Shown in pieces: positions 1 to 5,103 of a stretch of 5,478 nucleotides of DNA. The stretch comes from Acidobacteriaceae bacterium (GTDB lineage: Bacteria; Acidobacteriota; Terriglobia; Terriglobales; Acidobacteriaceae), in the NCBI GenBank assembly GCA_003154055.1, contig PMCH01000080.1, positions 4,697 to 10,174 of the forward strand. Direction: 5' to 3'. Position 1 is the first letter of the stretch, and each line of letters begins with the position of its first letter. A program made the translations under genes and the position numbers. Below the pieces are notes generated by a model. The model saw only the letters and a list, made by a program, of their open reading frames with translations, had not been told where the DNA came from and made no database searches.

Positions 1-1650
1 GGGGTCAACCATGATGCACTCGCCGTCTCCCCAGAAGTGCTCGACGTTCAATTTATGCCCTTTGGAACGCAGCAAAGTCATTGTATCGGGAGACAGCCGG
101 TCTTCCACATCAATTGAGTCGGGGAGCCACTGATGATGAAACCTTGGTGCATGGACCGCGTCCTGGATGTCGAGTCCAAAATCCACGACACCCATCAGAA
201 TATTGGCCACCGTAGTAATGATGGTGGGACCGCCGGGCGAGCCTAGAACCAAGAACAGCTTCCCGTTCTTGAGCACGATGGTGGGAGTCATTGCGGAGAG
301 CGGCCTTTTGCCCGGGCCGATGGCGTTGGCGGGCCCTTGAATCAGTCCGTAGGCGTTGGGTACGCCTTGCTTGGCGGCGAAGTCGTCCATTTCGTCGTTG
401 AGCAGGAAGCCGAGGCCGGGGGCGGTAACACGCGATCCGAGCGTGTCGTTGAGGGTGGTAGTTACCGCGACGGCAGTACCTTCTGAGTCAACAACGGAAA
501 AGTGCGTGGTGTTTTCAGGCTCGCGGACTACGGGGCGCAGCTGGGCCACGCGTTCCAGTTCATTGAAATTTCCGGGCCGCTTCAGTTCCTTGCTCGCGCT
601 CGCGTGGTTGGGATCGATGGTATCGCGCCAGGCCGCTGCGTACCGCTTGTCAAGCAGCTGCGGTACCGGAATTCTTGAGAAATCCGGATCGCCCAGAAAA
701 TCGGAACGGTCATAGAAGGCCCTGCGGAATGCCTCGGCGGTCAAATGGATGGTGGCGGCGGAGCGATTACCAGACTTCGCGAGATCAAATCCTTCCAGAA
801 TGTTGAGGATCTCGACCAGCGCCACTCCGCCCGAAGAAGGAGGCGGAGCGCTGATGATCTCGTAACCACGATAGGTCCCACGAATGGGCTCGCGCTCTTT
901 GACCTCGTACCGGGCGAGGTCGTCGGCGGTGATCAGCCCGCCGCCCTTCTGGATTGCGGCCGCCAGTTCACGGGCCATGGCGCCGTGGTAGAAGTCGTCC
1001 GGATTTTTCGCGATGCGCTCCAGCGTCCGGGCGAGTTCCGGCTGCTTCAGGACCTCTCCAGGCTGGTAATACTTGCCATCTCGCTGGAAGATGCGTTTGG
1101 ATTCCGGAAATTTCGCGAGGTCCTCGTCTTTCAGATCCTGCGCGTCTTCCCAGGCCAGCGCGAAACCGTCGCGGGCGAGTTTGATCGCCGGAGAGATCAC
1201 TCTATCGAGCGACAGCTTGCCGTATTTCTTTTCGGCATAGACGAGACCGGCAACCGATCCGGGCACGCCGACCGCTTTGTATCCAACCAGGCTCAAGTTC
1301 TCGACCACATTCCCTTGAGCGTCGAGATACATGTTCTCCGATGCCGCCGCGGGAGCCTTCTCGCGGAAATCAACAAAGTGAACTTCGCCATTGGCCTTGC
1401 GCAACAGAAGAAATCCGCCGCCACCCAGATTTCCTGCCTGTGGGTGGACGACGGCGAGTGCGAAGCCGGTCGCGACCGCGGCGTCCACGGCATTGCCGCC
1501 CGCCTGCATGATCTCGACCCCGGCGCGCGACGCCAACCCATGCACGCTGGCCACGATGGCGTGCGGCGCGTGAACGGGACGCAGCGGAGCGGCGGCGAGG
1601 CTCCCGATCAGCAGCCAGCAAACGATCAACAACTTGTATTGAATGCGCAT
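1..1650 (-). CDS. ggt: Gamma-glutamyltransferase (gamma-glutamyltranspeptidase) precursor, C-terminus cut by window edge
   Basis: This N-terminal nucleophile hydrolase cleaves the gamma-glutamyl bond of glutathione and related compounds, releasing glutamate or passing the glutamyl group to an amino acid or peptide; in Gram-negative bacteria it acts in the periplasm. The frame is open for 550 codons from ATG 1650 and leaves the window in frame, probably lacking only about 20-30 residues. Residues 1-28 form a signal peptide (hydrophobic 7-22, Ala-rich end). Visible landmarks: DFREKAP (94-100; Arg96 should bind the glutamate carboxylate), GVPGSVAG, PPPSSGG (269-275), LGDPDF (319-324), and ENTTHFSVVD, where Thr381 is the expected autoprocessing site and nucleophile starting the small subunit. 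The small subunit keeps Asn401, NDEMDDF (Glu420, Asp423), a lid-loop segment, and the oxyanion SPGG (471-474). LSAMTP (451-456) has Ala453 where E. coli has the second serine of LSSM. An in-frame TAG at 1675-1677 and no other start before 1650 fix the start; the Shine-Dalgarno is poor. No partner gene is adjacent. Confidence 0.96.
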   Translation of the reverse strand, partial: MRIQYKLLIVCWLLIGSLAAAPLRPVHAPHAIVASVHGLASRAGVEIMQAGGNAVDAAVATGFALAVVHPQAGNLGGGGFLLLRKANGEVHFVDFREKAPAAASENMYLDAQGNVVENLSLVGYKAVGVPGSVAGLVYAEKKYGKLSLDRVISPAIKLARDGFALAWEDAQDLKDEDLAKFPESKRIFQRDGKYYQPGEVLKQPELARTLERIAKNPDDFYHGAMARELAAAIQKGGGLITADDLARYEVKEREPIRGTYRGYEIISAPPPSSGGVALVEILNILEGFDLAKSGNRSAATIHLTAEAFRRAFYDRSDFLGDPDFSRIPVPQLLDKRYAAAWRDTIDPNHASASKELKRPGNFNELERVAQLRPVVREPENTTHFSVVDSEGTAVAVTTTLNDTLGSRVTAPGLGFLLNDEMDDFAAKQGVPNAYGLIQGPANAIGPGKRPLSAMTPTIVLKNGKLFLVLGSPGGPTIITTVANILMGVVDFGLDIQDAVHAPRFHHQWLPDSIDVEDRLSPDTMTLLRSKGHKLNVEHFWGDGECIMVDP

Positions 1651-1829
1651 TGGCCAGGGAAGGAACCTACGAGGCTAGCCCACGGGTATTGGGAGAGTCA
1701 AACAGGCAGCCCCTGAAGGGACGCTCGGGAAGGTCGCGTTTTGGCAACGCTGAAGCGATGCCCTGATACGAACGGCTCTGTCCCGCGGGTTATACTCCCG
1801 TCGGCCGAGAGACGCGGCTCGCCGCGTCT
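1651..1829. other. Intergenic region between ggt and the MmcQ/YjbR gene
   Basis: This gap should carry the ggt promoter, reading on the minus strand, but I see no convincing -35/-10 pair. It contains a CCCGCGGG palindrome (1782-1789), a plus-strand TATACT (1791-1796) that faces away from ggt, and a GC-rich hairpin at its upper end (listed separately). I see no small gene in it. Confidence 0.5.
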
Positions 1830-1830
1830 T
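1808..1830. repeat. REP-like GC-rich hairpin, copy A, directly after the MmcQ stop codon
   Basis: The left arm AGACGCGG (1810-1817) and right arm CCGCGTCT (1822-1829) form a perfect 8-bp stem around a CTCG loop, and G1809-T1830 can extend it by a wobble pair. The 10 bases AGAGACGCGG (1808-1817) recur exactly in the hairpin at 2255-2278. Its right arm ends at 1829, next to the stop codon of the MmcQ/YjbR gene (1830-1832), so in that transcript the stem would form straight after translation ends. No T-run follows on either strand, so it is not a classical intrinsic terminator, though it could protect the mRNA 3' end. Confidence 0.75.
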
Positions 1831-2222
1831 CATTTCGAGTGCCGCTTCCTGGAGGGCGCTTTCTTTCGAGCCTTCTTCTTCGGCGCTTTCGCGGTTTTCG
1901 GCACCTTCGCGACCACTAATTCGTACGACTGCCGCAAGAGGTCTTCAAGTTCCTCATCCCCCAGGAGGCTTGCACTGGCCAAACGAACCCACTTGTATCG
2001 TCCGACGTAGGGCGCGGGAGTGATTCCCTCGATCTCCAGCAGTTCGTGGAATTTCTCCGGTGCGCATTTGAGTGTAATCGGCGCGAGTTTGCCCTGCGAG
2101 AGATCAGCGATCACAAACAGTTTGCCGCGCACTTTGAAGCAGAGGGCTTCGCCCCACTGCATGTTCTCTGTGGTGTCGGGGAGGGAAAGACACAGCCTCC
2201 GGATCCAGTCAATGTCAGGCAT
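1830..2222 (-). CDS. MmcQ/YjbR family protein with lysine-rich C-terminal tail
   Basis: A 130-residue protein of the MmcQ/YjbR (CyaY-like fold) family. Members are small, widespread and often annotated as DNA-binding, but no cellular role is firmly established. The family pattern is clear: an N-terminal helix with WIRRLCLSLPDTTE (6-19), QWGEALCFKVRGKLFVIAD (22-40), a strand with LAPITLKCAPE (46-56), then PYVGRYKWVRL (71-81) and a final helix DEELEDLLRQSYELV (89-103). The usual protein ends about there. This one adds residues 106-130, in which 13 of 25 residues are Lys or Arg, which favours binding to nucleic acid or another polyanion. The start is ATG 2222, which fits the family N-terminus. 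No good Shine-Dalgarno is near; a TATCAT lies 7 bases upstream. The gene follows the GNAT gene on the same strand after 70 bases, and hairpins of one family lie on both sides. Confidence 0.9.
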   Translation of the reverse strand: MPDIDWIRRLCLSLPDTTENMQWGEALCFKVRGKLFVIADLSQGKLAPITLKCAPEKFHELLEIEGITPAPYVGRYKWVRLASASLLGDEELEDLLRQSYELVVAKVPKTAKAPKKKARKKAPSRKRHSK

Positions 2223-2252
2223 GCCCGGTATGATAACGCGCCTTGTGAAGCG

Positions 2253-2280
2253 GCAGAGACGCGGTGAACCGCGTCTCTAC
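2253..2280. repeat. REP-like GC-rich hairpin, copy B, between the GNAT and MmcQ genes
   Basis: The left arm AGAGACGCGG (2255-2264) and right arm CCGCGTCTCT (2269-2278) form a perfect 10-bp stem with a TGAA loop; G2253-C2280 can pair outside one mismatch. Left arm and core right arm match the hairpin at 1808-1830, while the loop differs, as expected for dispersed palindromic elements under stem-conserving constraint. It lies 12 bases beyond the GNAT stop codon and about 30 bases before the MmcQ start. In a shared transcript it would sit in the gap and could stabilise or attenuate the message. It lacks a T-run. I recall similar palindromes from acidobacterial genomes but cannot verify this here. 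Confidence 0.8.
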
Positions 2281-2292
2281 CGGTGAGTGTGG

Positions 2293-3114
2293 TCAAGCTG
2301 CCGGCGGCCCTTTGATCAGCGTTGCTTTGCTGTACGCCACACGGAAGCCCAGTCGCTCGGCGTTGCGCATCGAGGTGGTGCCGCCCAGGGTAACGATGAC
2401 GGCATATTCGCATCCAGCCTCGATGGCCACTTGCATCCGCCGTTCGAGCATGGCCGTTTGCAACCCCCGCCCCCGGTACTCTTTGAGCGTGCCCGCCCCG
2501 AACAGGGCCACGATCTTGTGCTCGGGGATGATGAGCCCACCGCCGGTGGCTACGAGTTGACCGTCCATCTCCGCGACGAAAGTCAGGCTTCCGGGGAAGG
2601 CGAACAGTGGAGAGAGCATCTCGTCGAAGCCCTCCGGTTCGCCTCCGTCGGGAAAGAAACTTCGCCGGACAATGCTGCTGAACGCTAGCGCCTCCTCTGT
2701 CTTTCCCCGGCGGATGGCCAAGCCCGGGCGGGAGGGGAACTTCTCCGTTGGGTCCAACTTACGCACCAGCACATTGTTGAGTTCGGCGATGCCGTACCCT
2801 CGTTGCTTGGCAAGTTCCAGCAGGCTCGGGTCGGTCAGCGGACAGTAATCCGTTTGCGCCGCGGCCTTGCGGGAATGGTAGAAGTGTTCCAGTTGATCCA
2901 TGTCGGCCGCGGTGACCGGGGTGGCAAACCCCATGCCCACGGCGCGTCCGATGGGCGAACCGAGTCCGGCAAAGATCATGTGACCGCCCGAGATCTTTTC
3001 CACGGCGGCCCCGACATTCGGCTGATTTTTCTCGCACCACTGAGCGTGATACACCTGCGGCATCTCTTCCGCAGACTCCAGGCGGCGGGCCAAAGCCCGA
3101 TCCACGAATTGCAT
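2293..3114 (-). CDS. GNAT family N-acetyltransferase with an extra N-terminal module
   Basis: A 273-residue protein whose C-terminal half (about 132-268) is a GNAT domain, transferring an acetyl group from acetyl-CoA to an amine on an unknown acceptor; probably cytoplasmic. The acetyl-CoA site shows as FGAGTLKEYRGRGLQTAM (205-222), where R-G-R-G-L-Q (214-219) is the pyrophosphate-binding motif A. It is followed by a helix (LERRMQVAIEAG), a strand EYAVIVTL, and the motif B region SMRNAERLGFRVAYSKATL (248-266). Residues 1-125 form a second module with AGLGSPIGRAVGMGF (49-63) and CPLTDPSLLELAKQRGY (91-107), followed by ELNNVLVR; it resembles the degenerate N-terminal GNAT-like half of two-module family members. 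ATG 3114 is chosen because AAAGGA lies 7 bases upstream; the frame stays open to 3192, but those 26 extra residues are Arg-rich and unlike the family. It is the first minus-strand gene from the divergent region. The substrate cannot be read from sequence. Confidence 0.92.
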   Translation of the reverse strand: MQFVDRALARRLESAEEMPQVYHAQWCEKNQPNVGAAVEKISGGHMIFAGLGSPIGRAVGMGFATPVTAADMDQLEHFYHSRKAAAQTDYCPLTDPSLLELAKQRGYGIAELNNVLVRKLDPTEKFPSRPGLAIRRGKTEEALAFSSIVRRSFFPDGGEPEGFDEMLSPLFAFPGSLTFVAEMDGQLVATGGGLIIPEHKIVALFGAGTLKEYRGRGLQTAMLERRMQVAIEAGCEYAVIVTLGGTTSMRNAERLGFRVAYSKATLIKGPPAA

Positions 3115-3121
3115 TGGGTGA

Positions 3122-3127
3122 TCCTTT
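3122..3127 (-). promoter_or_regulatory. Ribosome binding site of the GNAT gene
   Basis: On the minus strand AAAGGA lies 7 bases before ATG 3114. This decides the start in favour of 3114 over the upstream in-frame start at 3192. Confidence 0.75.
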
Positions 3128-3152
3128 CTGTTGTTGAAGGCAGGAGAACGGC

Positions 3153-3185
3153 GGCGAACTCGCACACGTCGGCGCGAGCATCGCC
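3153..3185. promoter_or_regulatory. Interrupted inverted repeat in the GNAT 5' leader
   Basis: GGCGA (3153-3157) pairs with TCGCC (3181-3185), and CTCGC (3159-3163) pairs with GCGAG (3174-3178). This gives ten base pairs broken by one unpaired base on one side and two on the other, around a 10-base loop. It begins 38 bases upstream of the GNAT start and could be a leader hairpin or an operator. Chance pairing in GC-rich DNA is not excluded. Confidence 0.35.
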
Positions 3186-3385
3186 AGAACAACAGAGGCC
3201 GAATTAGCGGACGGCGGTCATAGGCAGGGGAATAGGATACGACATTTTGGGCCGGAAATCATTTCACCGATAGGCCACAGATGGCCCTGGTGAATGGCGA
3301 TGCTGCGGCACTCAGAAAAGGCCGCCCACCGGAGAAGTCCGCTCGACGAGTTCGGCGCAAATATCTTTTGCAGACTGCGACAAGC

Positions 3386-3391
3386 TATACT
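3386..3391 (+). promoter_or_regulatory. Possible -10 element of the STAS gene
   Basis: TATACT matches the sigma70 -10 consensus TATAAT at five of six positions and lies 37 bases before ATG 3429, a suitable distance for a short leader. No good -35 box sits 16-18 bases upstream (the best there is TCTTTT/ATCTTT), so the assignment rests on the -10 alone. Confidence 0.4.
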
Positions 3392-3428
3392 CCCTCCGGC
3401 AATCCCCGTCCGTGCTTCGACGGAACGT

Positions 3429-4124
3429 ATGCGACTCCAAATTGATTCTCGCGTTGTGGGTGAGGTGCTGGTCGCGAAATGCAGCGGCCGCATCGTGGCC
3501 GTGGACGAGGCGCAAGCGCTGCACGAACATCTGAAAAATGCCTCCCTGGAAACCCCTGACCTGGTGCTGGACCTCGGAGCAGTGGCCTTCATTGACAGCA
3601 GCGGCCTTGGAACACTCGTGCGCCTGATGACCCATGCGCGATCCTGCGGCGGGGATCTCAAACTCTGCGTGGTCCCGGAGAATATCTTCAGGACACTGCG
3701 CATGACGAACCTGAGCGCTGTCTTCGAAACCTATGCTTCAGAGGGGGAGGCGATTGCCGCCTCAAACCGGCGCCGTCAGTCAAAAAGCGAAACCGTTCAG
3801 CCGTCTCGGACGGTCCTGTGCTTCGAGGAATCCGCCGATGTGCTGGCTTATCTGAGGGAACTGCTGCGCCACGCGGGATACCGTGTATTGACCACCAGCA
3901 TGCTGCCTGACGCGCGGGTTTTACTGAAGGCGAACCGGCCCGATCTCATTATTCTTGGTCCGCGAATGGAACACGTGCGCGAAAAGAGCACCAGGGCATT
4001 GTTCGGAGAGATAGCGCCAGAGGTTCCGGTGCTCGTTTTGGAAGAGGATTTCTGCGCGCAGGATCCTGGAGAGGCCGGGGTGCGGTTGCTGGAGAAAGTT
4101 CGCGCCCTGGTGCCCGCCGGCTGA
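3429..4124 (+). CDS. STAS domain (anti-sigma-factor antagonist type) fused to a degenerate receiver-like domain
   Basis: A 231-residue cytoplasmic protein with two domains. Residues 1-108 are a STAS domain of the SpoIIAA/RsbV type: LQIDSRVVGEVLVAKCSGRI, then LVLDLGAVAFIDSSGLGTLV (45-64), whose Asp56-Ser57-Ser58-Gly59-Leu60 matches the DSSGLG loop. In that family a serine here is phosphorylated by an anti-sigma kinase to switch partner binding. After a polar linker (109-126), residues 127-230 look like a response-regulator receiver: TVLCFEESADVLAYLRELLRHAGYRVLT, then RPDLIILGPRM. The phosphoacceptor Asp of the usual LIILD is Gly177, the acidic pair appears as Glu133-Glu134, and no Lys-Pro follows the last strand, so phosphorylation by a histidine kinase is unlikely. 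ATG 3429 sits just before the STAS domain; a longer frame to 3294 would cross the probable promoter. The ribosome site is weak (GGAA, 3 bases away). No anti-sigma factor, kinase or sigma factor is in the window, so the partner is unknown. Confidence 0.9.
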   Translation: MRLQIDSRVVGEVLVAKCSGRIVAVDEAQALHEHLKNASLETPDLVLDLGAVAFIDSSGLGTLVRLMTHARSCGGDLKLCVVPENIFRTLRMTNLSAVFETYASEGEAIAASNRRRQSKSETVQPSRTVLCFEESADVLAYLRELLRHAGYRVLTTSMLPDARVLLKANRPDLIILGPRMEHVREKSTRALFGEIAPEVPVLVLEEDFCAQDPGEAGVRLLEKVRALVPAG

Positions 4125-4161
4125 CAGCTCTTGGGTCGCCTCCGCATCAACACCACGCCAA

Positions 4162-4188
4162 TTGACATTTTGTTGGACGCGGTATAGC
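4162..4188 (+). promoter_or_regulatory. Probable sigma70-type promoter of the secreted-protein gene
   Basis: A perfect -35 TTGACA (4162-4167) is followed after 15 bases by TATAGC (4183-4188). The spacer is shorter than the usual 17, so the element is either a weak promoter or uses TAGCGT (4185-4190) at 17 bases. It leaves a leader of about 75 bases before ATG 4270. Confidence 0.55.
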
Positions 4189-4258
4189 GTTGCGCCTGCT
4201 TTTCCAAGACCTTTCCGTAACGCGGTCCGGCCACCAAGCAGCGGTCCGCGATCCCACT

Positions 4259-4264
4259 CAGGAG
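4259..4264 (+). promoter_or_regulatory. Ribosome binding site of the secreted-protein gene
   Basis: CAGGAG lies 5 bases before ATG 4270. Together with the signal peptide that begins there, it sets the start at 4270 and not at the in-frame TTG 4162, which is part of the -35 box. Confidence 0.8.
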
Positions 4265-4269
4265 TCTAC

Positions 4270-5016
4270 ATGCGCAAGTTCGCGACCTTTGTTACCCTGC
4301 TGTTCCTCTCCATCTCGGCCCTGGCGCAATCCTCGCCCCAGATGGTTTCTGAAGTTCACATCACCACTGCCAAGCCCGGCATGACCGCCCAGTGGGAATC
4401 CGGCCGCAAGCAGCATTCCGCCTTCCACGCCGCCCAGAAAGATACTTGGAGCATCCTGGTGTGGGAGATACTCACCGGCGAGCGCACCGGCGCCTACATG
4501 ATGTCTTCCCCCGGCCACAACTGGAAGGACTTCGACGCCCGCGATGCCTTCAACAAGATCGACGCCCCCGACGTGGAAAAGAACATGGCCCCTTACACTG
4601 CCGGTTCCGCCGCCGCCTATTACGTTTTTCGGGACGACCTCAGCCAAACCAAGCCGCCGGCCACTCCCGCCAAGATGCGGACTTCCGTCAGCTACACCCT
4701 CATCCCTGAACACCTGAATGACTTCATTGACGCGGTCAAGAAGATCAATGCTGCCATTCTAAAGACCAACTACCCCGCCAAACCGTCGCGTTGGTATGTG
4801 CTCGCCAATGGCGGGCAAGCGCCCACCTTCGTTCTCATTACCGATCGTGCATCCTGGTCCGACATGGAGCCGCCGGAAAAGAAACTCGAAGATGCGCTCA
4901 AGGAAGCTTACGGCGACAGCGGCCCGCAGGTGCTCGACCAGCTCCGTCACAGCTGCCGCAGCATCGTCAGCGAAATGTCCGTCTTCCGCGCCGACCTGAG
5001 CTACATGGCGAAGTAG
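4270..5016 (+). CDS. Secreted protein of unknown function with two tandem modules
   Basis: I do not recognise a named gene. The 248-residue product begins with a classical signal peptide (MRK, hydrophobic 4-18, ALA cleavage site before Gln20), so it is exported, probably to the periplasm. The mature part has two similar halves, about 25-125 and 136-244. Each starts with a strand (MVSEVHIT; MRTSVSYTL), continues with a charged helix, then a Trp-containing strand pair (TWSILVWEILTGERTGAYMM; SRWYVLANGGQAPTFVLI), a loop ending in a Trp-x-Asp-aromatic/Met motif (NWKDF 84-88; SWSDM 195-199), another helical stretch, and finally VFRDDLS (119-125) or VFRADLS (238-244). The predicted order suggests a duplicated ferredoxin-like alpha/beta barrel fold, as in NIPSNAP or antibiotic-biosynthesis-monooxygenase-like domains; this is inference. 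There is no transmembrane segment apart from the signal, no conserved cysteine pair and no obvious catalytic motif. It has its own promoter and a good ribosome site, and it converges on the HtrA-type gene. Confidence 0.85.
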   Translation: MRKFATFVTLLFLSISALAQSSPQMVSEVHITTAKPGMTAQWESGRKQHSAFHAAQKDTWSILVWEILTGERTGAYMMSSPGHNWKDFDARDAFNKIDAPDVEKNMAPYTAGSAAAYYVFRDDLSQTKPPATPAKMRTSVSYTLIPEHLNDFIDAVKKINAAILKTNYPAKPSRWYVLANGGQAPTFVLITDRASWSDMEPPEKKLEDALKEAYGDSGPQVLDQLRHSCRSIVSEMSVFRADLSYMAK

Positions 5017-5043
5017 CTAGCCTTTGAGTAGCCGACTGGGTCC

Positions 5044-5079
5044 GGTGGTAGCGCAGCGCTTTAGCCCTGCGCTGCCACC
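5044..5079. repeat. Long imperfect palindrome between convergent genes
   Basis: The left arm GGTGGTAGCGCAG (5044-5056) pairs with the right arm CTGCGCTGCCACC (5067-5079) over 13 positions, with one T-G wobble at 5049/5074. The inner bases CGCTTTAGCC can extend it with GC/GC pairs after one mismatch. It sits 27 bases after one stop codon and 24 bases before the other, in the gap between convergent genes. Neither strand has a T-run after the stem, so it is not a standard intrinsic terminator, though a stem of this strength could still block 3' exonucleases or transcription in both directions. It differs in sequence from the hairpins around 1808 and 2253. Confidence 0.75.
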
Positions 5080-5103
5080 TCCCAGCAGGAACTAGAAGCT
5101 GCT

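Larger units (their letters stand above)
3115..3428. other. Divergent intergenic region between the GNAT and STAS genes
   Basis: These 314 bases separate two genes that start away from each other, so both promoters should lie here. The GNAT-proximal part holds its ribosome binding site and an interrupted inverted repeat (3153-3185). The STAS-proximal part holds a TATACT box (3386-3391) and a small inverted repeat (3406-3423) next to the STAS start. The open frame that extends the STAS gene back to 3294 runs across this region but shows no protein-like conservation. I see no RNA gene or additional coding sequence. Confidence 0.6.
4125..4269. other. Intergenic region and leader of the secreted-protein gene
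   Basis: This 145-base gap carries a likely promoter (4162-4188), two copies of GCGGTCCG 19 bases apart (4222-4229 and 4241-4248), and the ribosome binding site. I see no hairpin plus T-run after the STAS gene stop at 4124, so read-through from that gene cannot be excluded. Confidence 0.55.

Noticed and set aside
356..715. 119-codon plus-strand open frame
   Set aside because: Antisense to the ggt segment coding the catalytic Thr and the LGDPDF motif; Ser/Arg-rich shadow frame without domain features.
745..1716. 323-codon plus-strand open frame opposite ggt
   Set aside because: It lies antisense to a gamma-glutamyltransferase with all family motifs in frame. Its translation is low in recognisable motifs and rich in Arg, Gly and Asp, as expected from the opposite strand of a GC-rich gene.
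2287..2688. 133-codon plus-strand open frame opposite the GNAT gene
   Set aside because: Covers the complement of the acetyl-CoA-binding region of a clear GNAT gene; no independent start signal or motif.
3115..3192. N-terminal extension of the GNAT protein to ATG 3192
   Set aside because: The 26 extra residues are an Arg-rich string unlike a domain, and a good ribosome binding site directs initiation at 3114.
3294..3428. N-terminal extension of the STAS protein to 3294
   Set aside because: The extension would translate the TATACT box and leader, and the STAS fold starts right at ATG 3429.
3218..3703. 161-codon minus-strand open frame opposite the STAS gene
   Set aside because: Shadow of the STAS domain coding strand; no family features and it crosses the divergent promoter region.
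4162..4269. N-terminal extension of the secreted protein to TTG 4162
   Set aside because: It would begin inside the TTGACA -35 box and bury the signal peptide; CAGGAG and the MRK signal start support 4270.
4258..4713. 151-codon minus-strand Gly/Val-rich open frame
   Set aside because: Complement of the secreted-protein gene, which has a signal peptide, ribosome site and promoter of its own.
5044..5079. Intrinsic terminator for the convergent genes
   Set aside because: The stem is strong but no run of T follows it on either strand, so it is recorded as a palindromic repeat only.
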